DNA of 6,694 bases from UBA6136 sp964344495 (GTDB lineage: Bacteria > Pseudomonadota > Gammaproteobacteria > Methylococcales > Methylococcaceae), in contig CAYFNI010000109.1 in NCBI GenBank assembly GCA_964344495.1, positions 1 to 6,694 on the forward strand, in the 5' to 3' direction. Shown one piece after another: positions 1 through 6,553 of this stretch. The translations under genes were made by a program, and so were the position numbers. How positions within the stretch are numbered: the first letter of the stretch is position 1; each line of letters opens with the position of its first letter. The notes beneath the pieces were generated by a model, which was not told where the DNA came from, searched no databases, and worked only from the letters and a program-made list of their open reading frames with translations.

Positions 1-1
1 G

Positions 2-1327
2 GCCTGGGGGGCGGCGGAGTGGCAGGCGAATCTGCTGACCACGATTCAGGAGACGGTCGGTGATCACTTCAACAAGCGGGTGTACGAGCGCTTTGCGAAG
101 CGCTTTGAATACCTGTCGGGTGAGTTGCACGATCCCGCGTTCTATCAGCGGTTGGCGGAACGCACCTGTCGCCATGATGTGTGCGCCAACACGATCTTTT
201 ATCTGTCGATCAAGCCGTCCGACTTCGGGACCGTGATTACCCGGCTGGACGAGGCGGGCCTCAACAAGCCGCGCGGGCATCACCGCATCGTGGTGGAGAA
301 GCCGTTCGGCGAGGACATTGAGAGCGCCCGGTTGCTGAACCGGCTGCTGCATGAGGATTTCGATGAGGAGCAGGTGTTCCGCATCGACCACTATCTGGGC
401 AAGGAGACGGTCCAGAATCTGCTGGTGTTCCGGTTCGCCAATACGCTGATCGAGCCGTTATGGAACCGGAATTACATCGATCATGTGCAGATCACGGTTG
501 CCGAGGAACTCGGCATCGGTACCCGTGCCGAGTATTACGAAGGCGCCGGCGCCTTGCGCGACATGATCCAGAATCACCTGCTGCAGTTGCTGACGCTGGT
601 GGCGATGGAGCCGCCGCCGGCGCTGGAGGCGGATGCCCTGCGGGACGAGAAGGTCAAGGTGTTGCGTTCGATCCGGCCGATCGCCAAGCAGGCGCTGCAT
701 GCGCATGCATTCCGGGCGCAGTACGGGGCGGGGACGATCAACGGGGTGGCGGTGCCGGGCTATCAGGAGGAGGCCGGCGTGGAACCCAACTCGGTGACGG
801 AAACCTATGTCGCGGCCAAGTTCTACATTGATAACTGGCGCTGGCGCGGGGTGCCGTTCTACCTGCGCACCGGCAAGCGACTGGCCGCCTCGCAGTCGAT
901 GATTGCGCTGCGCTTCCGGCATCCGCCGCAGCAGCTGTTCAGCGAGACGCCGGTGGAGTTTGTCGAGCCGAACTGGATACTGCTGTCGCTGCATCCGTCC
1001 GAGAGCATGCACATGGAAATTCACTCCAAACAACCGGGGCTCGGGATGCAGACGCACACGGTGCAGCTGAATGCGTCCTATCGCCATGGCCACGAGGTGC
1101 ATCTGGACGCCTATCAGACGCTGTTGCTGGACATCATGGAGGGCGATCGCACGCTGTTCATCCGCTTTGACGAGGTGGAATGGGCGTGGCGGGTGGTGGA
1201 TCCGATTCTCAAGCACTGGGCGGAACAGCGCCAGTTCATTCATACCTACCCGGCAGGAAGTTGGGGTTCGGCGGAAGCGAACCGTCTGTTCGACAAGGAT
1301 GAGCAGACCTGGCGCAACACGTTGTAG
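2..1327 (+). CDS. zwf: Glucose-6-phosphate dehydrogenase, 5' end cut by window
   Basis: This enzyme oxidises glucose 6-phosphate to 6-phosphogluconolactone with NAD(P)+, the entry step of the cytosolic oxidative pentose phosphate and Entner-Doudoroff routes. The frame is open from base 2, so the GTG at 80 is only an internal valine; 441 codons precede the TAG at 1325-1327. Against a usual family length near 490, about 50 N-terminal residues, including the nucleotide-binding Rossmann start, lie outside the window. Visible hallmarks are EKPFG (296-310), the active-site block RIDHYLGKE (380-406) with its Asp-His pair, and DMIQNHLLQ with the second conserved His (codon 575-577). Further on are NSVTETYVA and the substrate-site stretch DNWRWRGVPFYLRTGKRL. 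The usual PP before the EKP motif reads KP here (IKPSDFG), a mild variation. It faces the deacetylase tail to tail. Identification is very secure; cofactor preference cannot be read. Confidence 0.97.
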   Translation, partial: AWGAAEWQANLLTTIQETVGDHFNKRVYERFAKRFEYLSGELHDPAFYQRLAERTCRHDVCANTIFYLSIKPSDFGTVITRLDEAGLNKPRGHHRIVVEKPFGEDIESARLLNRLLHEDFDEEQVFRIDHYLGKETVQNLLVFRFANTLIEPLWNRNYIDHVQITVAEELGIGTRAEYYEGAGALRDMIQNHLLQLLTLVAMEPPPALEADALRDEKVKVLRSIRPIAKQALHAHAFRAQYGAGTINGVAVPGYQEEAGVEPNSVTETYVAAKFYIDNWRWRGVPFYLRTGKRLAASQSMIALRFRHPPQQLFSETPVEFVEPNWILLSLHPSESMHMEIHSKQPGLGMQTHTVQLNASYRHGHEVHLDAYQTLLLDIMEGDRTLFIRFDEVEWAWRVVDPILKHWAEQRQFIHTYPAGSWGSAEANRLFDKDEQTWRNTL

Positions 1328-1346
1328 ACGGAGAGCGCGGCGACCC

Positions 1347-1373
1347 AAAAAAAGGGCGCCGACCAGGGCGCCC
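1347..1373 (-). terminator. Intrinsic terminator of the deacetylase gene
   Basis: Read on the minus strand, a perfect 7-bp GC stem (arms 1367-1373 and 1354-1360, 6-base loop) is followed by seven T (1353-1347). It lies 46 bases past the deacetylase stop. On the plus strand no T-run follows the stem, so it is directional for the minus-strand transcript, though the stem may also hinder zwf read-through. Confidence 0.85.
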
Positions 1374-1376
1374 AAG

Positions 1377-1400
1377 GGTCAGGGACACAGGGCCCTGACC
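1377..1400. repeat. Second hairpin between convergent genes
   Basis: A perfect 8-bp inverted repeat (GGTCAGGG at 1377-1384, CCCTGACC at 1393-1400) with an 8-base loop sits next to the terminator. There is no T-run on either side. It may block convergent read-through or stabilise a 3' end; that role is inferred from position only. Confidence 0.55.
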
Positions 1401-1418
1401 GGGGTGGCGAAGGAAGCC

Positions 1419-3134
1419 CTACGGGAGCTGGGGGAGGAGCTCGTCAAGCGCCTTGTTGACCGGCACGACGGCCACGCCGCTGGCCTTCATGGCCGCGAAA
1501 TGGGCATCCAGCAGATCCGGCGGGGTGTTGTAGAGCCCGCCCTGCGTCGTGTTGGGGTTGACGTTGTGATAGACCAGCACCAGCCAGGTCTTGTCGGCCT
1601 TGGCGCGGTTGACCCACGTCATCAGCTCGGCCGTGGTGGTGGTGCTGAGGATGCTCTGTGCCTTGATGTTCCAGATGTCGAAGTTGTCCTTGCTGTTGTA
1701 GCCGACGTCCACCGACCGATGCGAGCGGTAATACTTCTTTGCCGAGGCGATGACATCACTGTTATAGGCGCCATAGGGCGATGAGAAGTTGACCGGTTTC
1801 ACGCCCGTCCAGTTGAACAGGTCGATTTGCGGCTGCGACATTTCGTAGTCGAGTTCGGCCGCTGTCAGCTTGGTCATGTCGGGATGCGTGAGGCTGTGGG
1901 TGCCGATCTCATGCCCGGCATCGGCGAACTCCTTCATGATCGCCGGGGTGACATAGCCGGGATAGCTGATGTCGCTGGTCTGAAAGTACTGCGTGGTGAG
2001 GAAGTTGTACTTCTTCATGATCGGCAGCCCGTAGGTGTACATGGGCAGCAGAACTTCGTCGAAGGTCAGGCTGATCAGCGGCCGCGTGAAGCCGACCGGC
2101 GCATACGCGGACAGCTTGTAGTCATCCGTGATCAGGAAGCCCACCTGATACAGGCTGTGATACACATCGACCGAGACGGCGTTGGCCGGCAGGGTGAACT
2201 GCTGGTAGAAATGGTTCCAGCCCGGGCTCTGGAAGGCGGTGCCGATATATAGCCACTCCTCGGTGCCATCCAGCATCGTGATGTGTGCATAGACTTCGGT
2301 ATCGACGTTGGACTGATACCAGTCAGAGAATTCATACAGCTTGCCGCCGGTCACGGCCTGTTGCGGGAAGGTCCAGTAGGCATCGCCGCTGGTGTACTGG
2401 GTGATTTCCGTTTTCAGGGCGCGGGATCCGCTGTGACCGCTGGTGAGATAGGTGAACTTGACCGTATTGGTCCGCGCCTTCTCGGTTTGCCAGCCGCCGT
2501 CCGGCAGGCCAGGATTGGTGGCACTGGGCGTTTCCAGCGAGGGATTCGGGACCAGATTCGACCCATCCGGTGTCGGGGGGGGCGGAGGTGTGATGCCCGG
2601 CTGGGTGAGGCTCCAGTCATCGGTCTGCAGGGTGCCGACGCCCGCCAGCAGGTGCAGGATGGTCAGGCTTTTGACGTCGGACGGGGTATTGAAGCTGACC
2701 GTGACCTTGTTCCAGCTGCTGCTGGTGGGTGCCGTGGCCAGCCAGTGGTAGGAAAACTGGCCGTTCTGATGGGTGAATCGCACCAGAATCTCGGTGGCAG
2801 CCGAGGACTTGTAGTAATCGCTGAAGACATACGACACGTTGGGCGTGGCGCTGACCGGGTTGAAGAACCATTTGGCATCGCCGCTGGTGTAACGCGTGGT
2901 GGTGATCAGCAGGCTGCGTGTGCCGGTGTGTCCTTCAGTTTTCTTGTAGGTGAAGCTGGTCGTGTTCTGGCCCCATTTGTTATAGGTCCATCCCAGCGGC
3001 TGACCGGTGTTACCGGTCACGTTGGTTTCCATGGATGGGTTGGTAATCAGGTTGACGTCGGCTGCGTGGGCAGGGAGCCAGAAGCCGGTCACCCAGGCTA
3101 GCAGTAAAGCCTGAATCAGAGTCGGTAATTTCAT
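1419..3134 (-). CDS. Exported polysaccharide deacetylase (NodB/CE4 fold) with duplicated N-terminal module
   Basis: This 571-residue protein probably removes N- or O-acyl groups from a polysaccharide outside the cytoplasm. The ATG at 3134 is chosen because GGAGG (3141-3145) lies 6 bases upstream and a signal peptide follows, with likely cleavage after PAHA (residue 24); the in-frame start 10 codons earlier lacks both. Residues 28-178 and 193-343 are two copies of one module (about 40% identical by hand alignment, offset 165), each with NPSxET, a YTSGDA block and a closing TDD. A proline-rich linker (179-192) joins them. The catalytic domain spans about 352-568: motif 1 is TFDE (357-360) instead of TFDD, motif 2 is the canonical HSLTH (413-417), motif 3 is SSPYG (451-455) without the usual Arg, and motif 5 is LVYHN with His523. 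The substrate is not predictable; chitin, exopolysaccharide or xylan are all possible. The modules are probably carbohydrate-binding beta-sandwiches, by inference. Confidence 0.88.
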   Translation of the reverse strand: MKLPTLIQALLLAWVTGFWLPAHAADVNLITNPSMETNVTGNTGQPLGWTYNKWGQNTTSFTYKKTEGHTGTRSLLITTTRYTSGDAKWFFNPVSATPNVSYVFSDYYKSSAATEILVRFTHQNGQFSYHWLATAPTSSSWNKVTVSFNTPSDVKSLTILHLLAGVGTLQTDDWSLTQPGITPPPPPTPDGSNLVPNPSLETPSATNPGLPDGGWQTEKARTNTVKFTYLTSGHSGSRALKTEITQYTSGDAYWTFPQQAVTGGKLYEFSDWYQSNVDTEVYAHITMLDGTEEWLYIGTAFQSPGWNHFYQQFTLPANAVSVDVYHSLYQVGFLITDDYKLSAYAPVGFTRPLISLTFDEVLLPMYTYGLPIMKKYNFLTTQYFQTSDISYPGYVTPAIMKEFADAGHEIGTHSLTHPDMTKLTAAELDYEMSQPQIDLFNWTGVKPVNFSSPYGAYNSDVIASAKKYYRSHRSVDVGYNSKDNFDIWNIKAQSILSTTTTAELMTWVNRAKADKTWLVLVYHNVNPNTTQGGLYNTPPDLLDAHFAAMKASGVAVVPVNKALDELLPQLP

Positions 3135-3176
3135 GCAAAACCTCCGGAGTGCGATTCGGTTCAATCAACCGGCGCA

Positions 3177-3201
3177 GCCCTGCCGCGCGAAGCGGCAGGG
3201 C
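3177..3201 (-). repeat. Strong hairpin in the deacetylase leader
   Basis: Arms GCCCTGCCGC (3177-3186) and GCGGCAGGGC (3192-3201) pair perfectly over 10 bp around a 5-base loop, which reads TTCGC on the minus strand. It ends 43 bases upstream of the deacetylase start and about 30 bases from its ribosome-binding site. No T-run follows on either strand, so it is not a terminator. It could be an mRNA-stabilising leader element or a protein-binding inverted repeat. Confidence 0.55.
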
Positions 3202-3551
3202 GCTCGGTCGTGGTTGTGGTCGACGTGATGGACGGCTGCCGGCATCGCTGCCGAAGCGGTCACCCGAGCAGGAAAGGCGACGGAGAGTCTATTTTTTTGC
3301 CGCTGCGCTCGATATTGGGATGGTTACCAAGCAGAAAATACCGGGTCATTTATTCAGGGGGTATGTTGATATGAAGGGGGTTATAAAAACGTGTCGGCTC
3401 TGATTAATAGCGGCGGGTTATTGTTATGCCTTAACGTCGCTGAAATATGTCTATAACCAGATGCGTGTTGACCGATTACCCCGGCTCCCAGGTTGGTTCA
3501 AGGCCCGTATGGGCGGTCGGCATTCTCGGGGATGCGTTACACTATCCCGAC

Positions 3552-3579
3552 TTGAACCGGTGTTGATACCGGGTAATGG
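3552..3579 (+). promoter_or_regulatory. Possible promoter with internal inverted repeat, upstream of the response regulator
   Basis: A -35-like TTGAAC (3552-3557) and a weaker -10-like TAATGG (3574-3579) are 16 bases apart. The spacer contains CCGGT-6-ACCGG (3557-3572), which could be an operator. It is one of several weak candidates in this region, about 165 bases from the start codon, so confidence is low. Confidence 0.22.
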
Positions 3580-3743
3580 GTGGTGTCGAGCGGGGAGTTT
3601 GCGACGTCGCGGCTTGGCTGTCGTTCAGGGGCAAATATTCTGCAGTCAGGTGGCTTTGCCAGGGCTGTTTCAATACTTCGCTGCCGAAGGCATGGTTTTT
3701 TATTTGATGCAAGGGAGACTGGCTTTCGGCCCGGACGTATGCG

Positions 3744-4403
3744 ATGCGAATACTGATTGTCGAGGACGACCCCTATCTCAGAAAAACGCTCAAGCACACG
3801 CTGGAGTCGTCCGGTTTCGTGGTCGATCTGGCGGAGGACGGCATACAGGGCGAGTTCATCGGTGCGACCGAGATTTATGATCTCGCCATTCTTGATCTCG
3901 GCCTGCCGGGTATGGAGGGGCTGGAGGTACTGAAACGCTGGCGCAGCCAGAACCTCGACTTTCCGGTGATCATTCTGACGGCCCGTGATGCCTGGCACGA
4001 GCGTATCGACGGCTTCAAGGCCGGGGCCGATGACTACATCGGCAAACCGTTCCATCCCGAGGAACTGCTGGCGCGCATCAGTGCGGTCATCAAGCGCAGT
4101 TACGGCAAGGCGCCGAAAGCCCTGAGTGTCGGCACTCTGAGTCTGGACGAGGAGCAGCAAACCATCCGTGTGGGTGAGCAGGAGCCGATCCGGCTCACCT
4201 CGACCGAATACCGCATTCTGCGCTATTTCCTGCTCAATCCCGGCAAACTGGTGTCCAAGACCCAATTGATGGAGCATCTCTACGGGATGGATGCCGATCC
4301 CGAAACCAACACGCTGGAGGTCTATATCAACCGGCTACGCAAGAAAATTGGCGATAACCGCATCCAGACCCGCCGCGGTCAGGGGTATCTCCTTGCCGAA
4401 TGA
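3744..4403 (+). CDS. OmpR/PhoB-family response regulator (PhoP/QseB-like)
   Basis: This 219-residue cytoplasmic transcription factor is switched on by phosphoryl transfer from its partner kinase, encoded next. Residues 1-115 are a receiver domain with the acidic pocket EDD (7-9), phospho-acceptor Asp51 in LAILDLGLPGMEG, Thr79 and Lys101 in the GKPF motif. Residues 125-218 are a winged-helix DNA-binding domain with LTSTEYRILRYFLLNPGKLVSK, the recognition-helix region NTLEVYINRLRKKIG, and the terminal RRGQGYLL hairpin. Length and motifs fit the family exactly. The start MRILIVEDD is fixed by the fold although the ribosome-binding site is weak; a second ATG five bases upstream is out of frame and stops after five codons. 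PhoP/QseB/PmrA-like relatives are the closest by eye; the specific subtype is inferred, so no symbol is given. Confidence 0.96.
   Translation: MRILIVEDDPYLRKTLKHTLESSGFVVDLAEDGIQGEFIGATEIYDLAILDLGLPGMEGLEVLKRWRSQNLDFPVIILTARDAWHERIDGFKAGADDYIGKPFHPEELLARISAVIKRSYGKAPKALSVGTLSLDEEQQTIRVGEQEPIRLTSTEYRILRYFLLNPGKLVSKTQLMEHLYGMDADPETNTLEVYINRLRKKIGDNRIQTRRGQGYLLAE
4381..4395 (+). promoter_or_regulatory. Ribosome-binding site and TTG start of the sensor kinase
   Basis: AGGGG (4381-4385) lies 7 bases before TTG (4393-4395) inside the end of the regulator gene. The tempting ATG at 4400, overlapping the regulator stop as ATGA, is in a different frame from the kinase. This pairing of site and spacing is what decides the kinase start. 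Confidence 0.75.
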
Positions 4404-5742
4404 CACCCTGCGCCGGCTGAAACTGCAGTTGATCGCCCGGGTCACGGCGCTGTTCGTCATCGCATCGCTGATCCAGCTGGGGCTGGACAGTTACAGGACA
4501 CGCGCGCTCCACGAGGCCGAACTGCGCACCTTTCTGACGCTGGAGTGCGACCGGATTGTCCGTGGCATCAGCCTGGATGACCGGTACACCGCCACGGTGA
4601 AGCCCGATTTGCAGGCCGGCCACTACGGCGCCGGCGGGTCCGATTATTTCGCGCTGGTCATCGGTCAGGCGCAGCTGGGGCAGCAGAAATTCAAGTCTCC
4701 GTCGCTGGGCAAGGGCACCCTGCCGACGCCGCCGCTGGAGGAGGGTGCGACGCAGGCTTACCCGCTGAGCGATAACCCCGCGGTGTTCGTGCTCTCGAAG
4801 GGCTATGTCCTGCGCGGGATGCCGCTCACCGTGTCGGTGGGGCGCCCGATCGGGGAGGTGCAGCAGCGGATGCAGACGGAGATCGGCATCAGTCTGGCCG
4901 TGCTGGTGACGCTGGCGCTGTTGCTGGCATGGGTGCTGTATCGGACGTTGAGCCGGGTCACCGGGCCGCTCAAGACCCTGCAGGGCGATCTTGAGGAATC
5001 GGTGCTGGGTTCACGCACTATTCAGCATCCGGATCAGGTCAACCTCGCCGACATCCAGCGTCTGGTCGACTTGTCGATTCAGCGCGTGGATCGGTCAAGG
5101 TCGGCGATCAGCAACCTGTCGCACCTGCTCAAGACGCCTCTGTCGGCCATCATTGGGCTGGCCAACAGCGACGAACTGCTGGCCTTGCCCGGTATCCGCC
5201 AGGAAATCCTGCTGCACGCCAAGTCCATCAAGGACAACATCGACTACCGGCTGAAGAATGCCCAGCTGTCGGGCGTGGCAACGCCGGATACCGTGTTCAA
5301 CCCGGCGCAGGAAATTGACGGCATGATCATGGCGCTCACCGCCATTTACCGCGACAAGGGCGTCGTCTTCCACAAGGACATCCATGACCGGTCCTATCTG
5401 GTTGACCGTCAGGATGCCGTCGAGCTGCTCGGCAATCTGCTCGACAATGCCTGCAAATGGGCTGAATCAAATGTTGCCCTGTCCATCGGCTATGCGGACG
5501 GTGTGTTGTCGATCGCGGTCGAGGATGACGGGCCCGGTTGCTCGGAGACGAATCTCAGGATTCTCTCCGAACCCGGCATGCTGCTCAACGAGCGCAACAC
5601 CGGTCACGGGTTGGGCATGTCACTGGTCAAAAGCATCGTCGCCATGTACGACGGCCAGATTCAGTTTGGCCGTTCCGCCCGGTGGGGCGGCTTCTCGGTT
5701 CTGATTCACATCCGCTGCCGATCGTTGGAGCCACGCCCCTAA
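4393..5742 (+). CDS. Membrane sensor histidine kinase (PhoQ-like), TTG start
   Basis: This inner-membrane kinase of 449 residues should autophosphorylate on His and pass the phosphate to the regulator encoded just upstream, whose gene it overlaps by 11 bases. Counting from the TTG, there is a membrane segment at about 13-31, a periplasmic sensor of about 130 residues, a second membrane segment at 164-183, then a HAMP-like linker containing VTGPLKTL. The phospho-acceptor is His244 in SHLLKTPLSAI, resembling the HDLKTPL box of PhoQ. The ATP-binding domain shows the N box LLGNLLDNACKW (345-356), G1 DDGPG (378-382) and G2 GHGLGMSLVKS (404-414); no clear F box is seen. The sensor domain has a proline-rich stretch (102-119) and lacks an obvious acidic cluster like that of enterobacterial PhoQ, so its signal is unknown. 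An ATG at 4291 gives a longer frame, but its extra residues only overlap the regulator and look unnatural. Confidence 0.93.
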   Translation: MPNDTLRRLKLQLIARVTALFVIASLIQLGLDSYRTRALHEAELRTFLTLECDRIVRGISLDDRYTATVKPDLQAGHYGAGGSDYFALVIGQAQLGQQKFKSPSLGKGTLPTPPLEEGATQAYPLSDNPAVFVLSKGYVLRGMPLTVSVGRPIGEVQQRMQTEIGISLAVLVTLALLLAWVLYRTLSRVTGPLKTLQGDLEESVLGSRTIQHPDQVNLADIQRLVDLSIQRVDRSRSAISNLSHLLKTPLSAIIGLANSDELLALPGIRQEILLHAKSIKDNIDYRLKNAQLSGVATPDTVFNPAQEIDGMIMALTAIYRDKGVVFHKDIHDRSYLVDRQDAVELLGNLLDNACKWAESNVALSIGYADGVLSIAVEDDGPGCSETNLRILSEPGMLLNERNTGHGLGMSLVKSIVAMYDGQIQFGRSARWGGFSVLIHIRCRSLEPRP

Positions 5743-5997
5743 TTCGACCCGTCTGTGCCGGCCCGGCGGCGGTCCCGCGCCATAGGCACATTCACCTACC
5801 CGACCGGCGTCGCCGCACCCTCAGCTGCGCGACAGCGGTCGGGCCGGTGCCCCACCCCCGTATGCCGGTTGCCCGACGCGGCGTCAAAACCCGCAAGCCA
5901 GGCGGCCGGGTGCCTACGAGTCGGCTCGTATCGCACCCGAACGTTCCCGGTTGCATGCTGTTCCTGCCTATCAACAACCCCAATGGAGGACAGGAAC
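5743..5997. other. 255-bp gap between kinase and small exported protein
   Basis: No terminator with a T-run follows the kinase, so read-through into the next gene is possible. The only clear structure is a 6-bp stem TACGAG/CTCGTA with a TCGG loop (5915-5930). Open frames running through here on both strands lack ribosome-binding sites and protein character. No strong sigma-70 promoter is visible. Confidence 0.6.
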
Positions 5998-6489
5998 ATG
6001 AGAAATATCAGTCTTTGGCTGGCCGCTGTCGGCCTGTGGAGCCTCGCCGGCGTCAGCCAGGCCGGCAGTGTGTTGAACACCGACTACAGCTTTCCGGCCA
6101 AAATCTATGACAACTGCTCGCATGAGATGGTCGATCTGAACGTGGATGCCCACGCCCGCATCAATGCAACCCTGGACGGTGCCGGCGGCGTGCACTTCAA
6201 TGTCGGCTGGAATGCCCACATGGACGGGCAGGGTGTGGCCAGTGATGCCAAGTACGTCGGCAATGCCCGGTTGGCGTTCAAGGGCAACCTCGGCAGCGGC
6301 GTGTTCGGACCTGAAAAGAACGAGCATGCCGTGGTCAGGGCCGCCATCTCCGCTCAGCTCAACCGCACCGGGTCGGGCGGGGCCGCTGATGACGAGGTGC
6401 TGAAAGGTGAGTTCAAGGTGACCTTCAACGCTCAGGGTGAGCCGGTCAACTTTGACATCGACTGGAGCGGCATCGAGTGTAAGAAGTAG
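5998..6489 (+). CDS. Small exported protein of unknown function
   Basis: I do not recognise this 163-residue protein. The ATG at 5998 is set by a good GGAGGA (5985-5990) 7 bases upstream and by the signal peptide that follows directly: a short basic start, a hydrophobic core LWLAAVGLWSLAG, and cleavage probably after VSQA (residue 22). An in-frame ATG 243 bases earlier would bury this signal peptide and is rejected. The mature part of about 141 residues has exactly two cysteines, Cys40 and Cys161, near its two ends, which suggests one disulfide and a periplasmic or secreted location. Alternating polar and hydrophobic residues (for example VHFNVGWNAHMDG, GEFKVTFNAQG, VNFDIDWSG) suggest a beta-rich fold. 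It follows the two-component genes by 255 bases and may be co-transcribed with them or be one of their targets; that is a guess. A strong terminator follows it. Confidence 0.85.
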   Translation: MRNISLWLAAVGLWSLAGVSQAGSVLNTDYSFPAKIYDNCSHEMVDLNVDAHARINATLDGAGGVHFNVGWNAHMDGQGVASDAKYVGNARLAFKGNLGSGVFGPEKNEHAVVRAAISAQLNRTGSGGAADDEVLKGEFKVTFNAQGEPVNFDIDWSGIECKK

Positions 6490-6509
6490 GCGTCGTCTCC
6501 ACGCCCGAC

Positions 6510-6543
6510 AGCCAGGACGCCCGAATGGGCTCCTGGCTTTTTT
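6510..6543 (+). terminator. Intrinsic terminator after the small exported protein gene
   Basis: Stem arms 6510-6522 and 6527-6538 pair over 12 bp with one bulged C (6518) and a GAAT loop, and six T follow (6538-6543). It starts 21 bases after the stop at 6489. The opposite strand has no T-run after the stem, so it serves mainly the plus strand. Confidence 0.92.
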
Positions 6544-6553
6544 GCGCGCTGCG

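Larger units (their letters stand above)
3135..3743. other. 609-bp divergent intergenic region, no convincing gene
   Basis: This stretch separates the deacetylase start from the response regulator start and should hold both promoters. Nearest the deacetylase are its ribosome-binding site and a GC hairpin (3177-3201). A run of seven T (3292-3298) has no stem before it and is not a terminator. From about 3300 to 3460 the sequence is clearly richer in A+T than its surroundings, as expected of regulatory DNA. Two near-copies of GGGGGTTAT (GGGGGTAT 3357-3364 and GGGGGTTAT 3376-3384) sit 19 bases apart, a possible tandem binding site. The best isolated -10-like hexamer is TATAAC (3452-3457), with only a poor -35. 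Open frames here lack ribosome-binding sites or recognisable protein character. Confidence 0.7.

Noticed and set aside
458..1375. 305-codon minus-strand open frame opposite zwf
   Set aside because: It lies wholly antisense to a secure gene and has the Arg/Gln/His-rich composition typical of a GC-rich shadow frame, with no recognisable domain.
2283..3101. 272-codon plus-strand open frame opposite the deacetylase
   Set aside because: It is antisense to a gene with signal peptide, repeated modules and catalytic motifs; its own translation shows no domain.
3177..3201. Leader hairpin as an intrinsic terminator or attenuator
   Set aside because: No T-run follows on either strand and I see no leader peptide or alternative stem.
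3285..3298. T-run at 3292-3298 as a terminator
   Set aside because: I find no stem directly before it, and it lies in a divergent region where no plus-strand gene ends.
3461..3880. 139-codon plus-strand open frame before and into the response regulator
   Set aside because: It overlaps the regulator's receiver domain in another frame and its upstream part looks non-coding.
4400..4402. ATG overlapping the regulator stop as a kinase start
   Set aside because: It is out of frame with the kinase; the in-frame TTG at 4393 with AGGGG 7 bases upstream fits.
5755..5997. N-terminal extension of the small exported protein
   Set aside because: It would hide a clear signal peptide, has Arg/Pro-rich random-looking sequence, and the ribosome-binding site is at 5985-5990.
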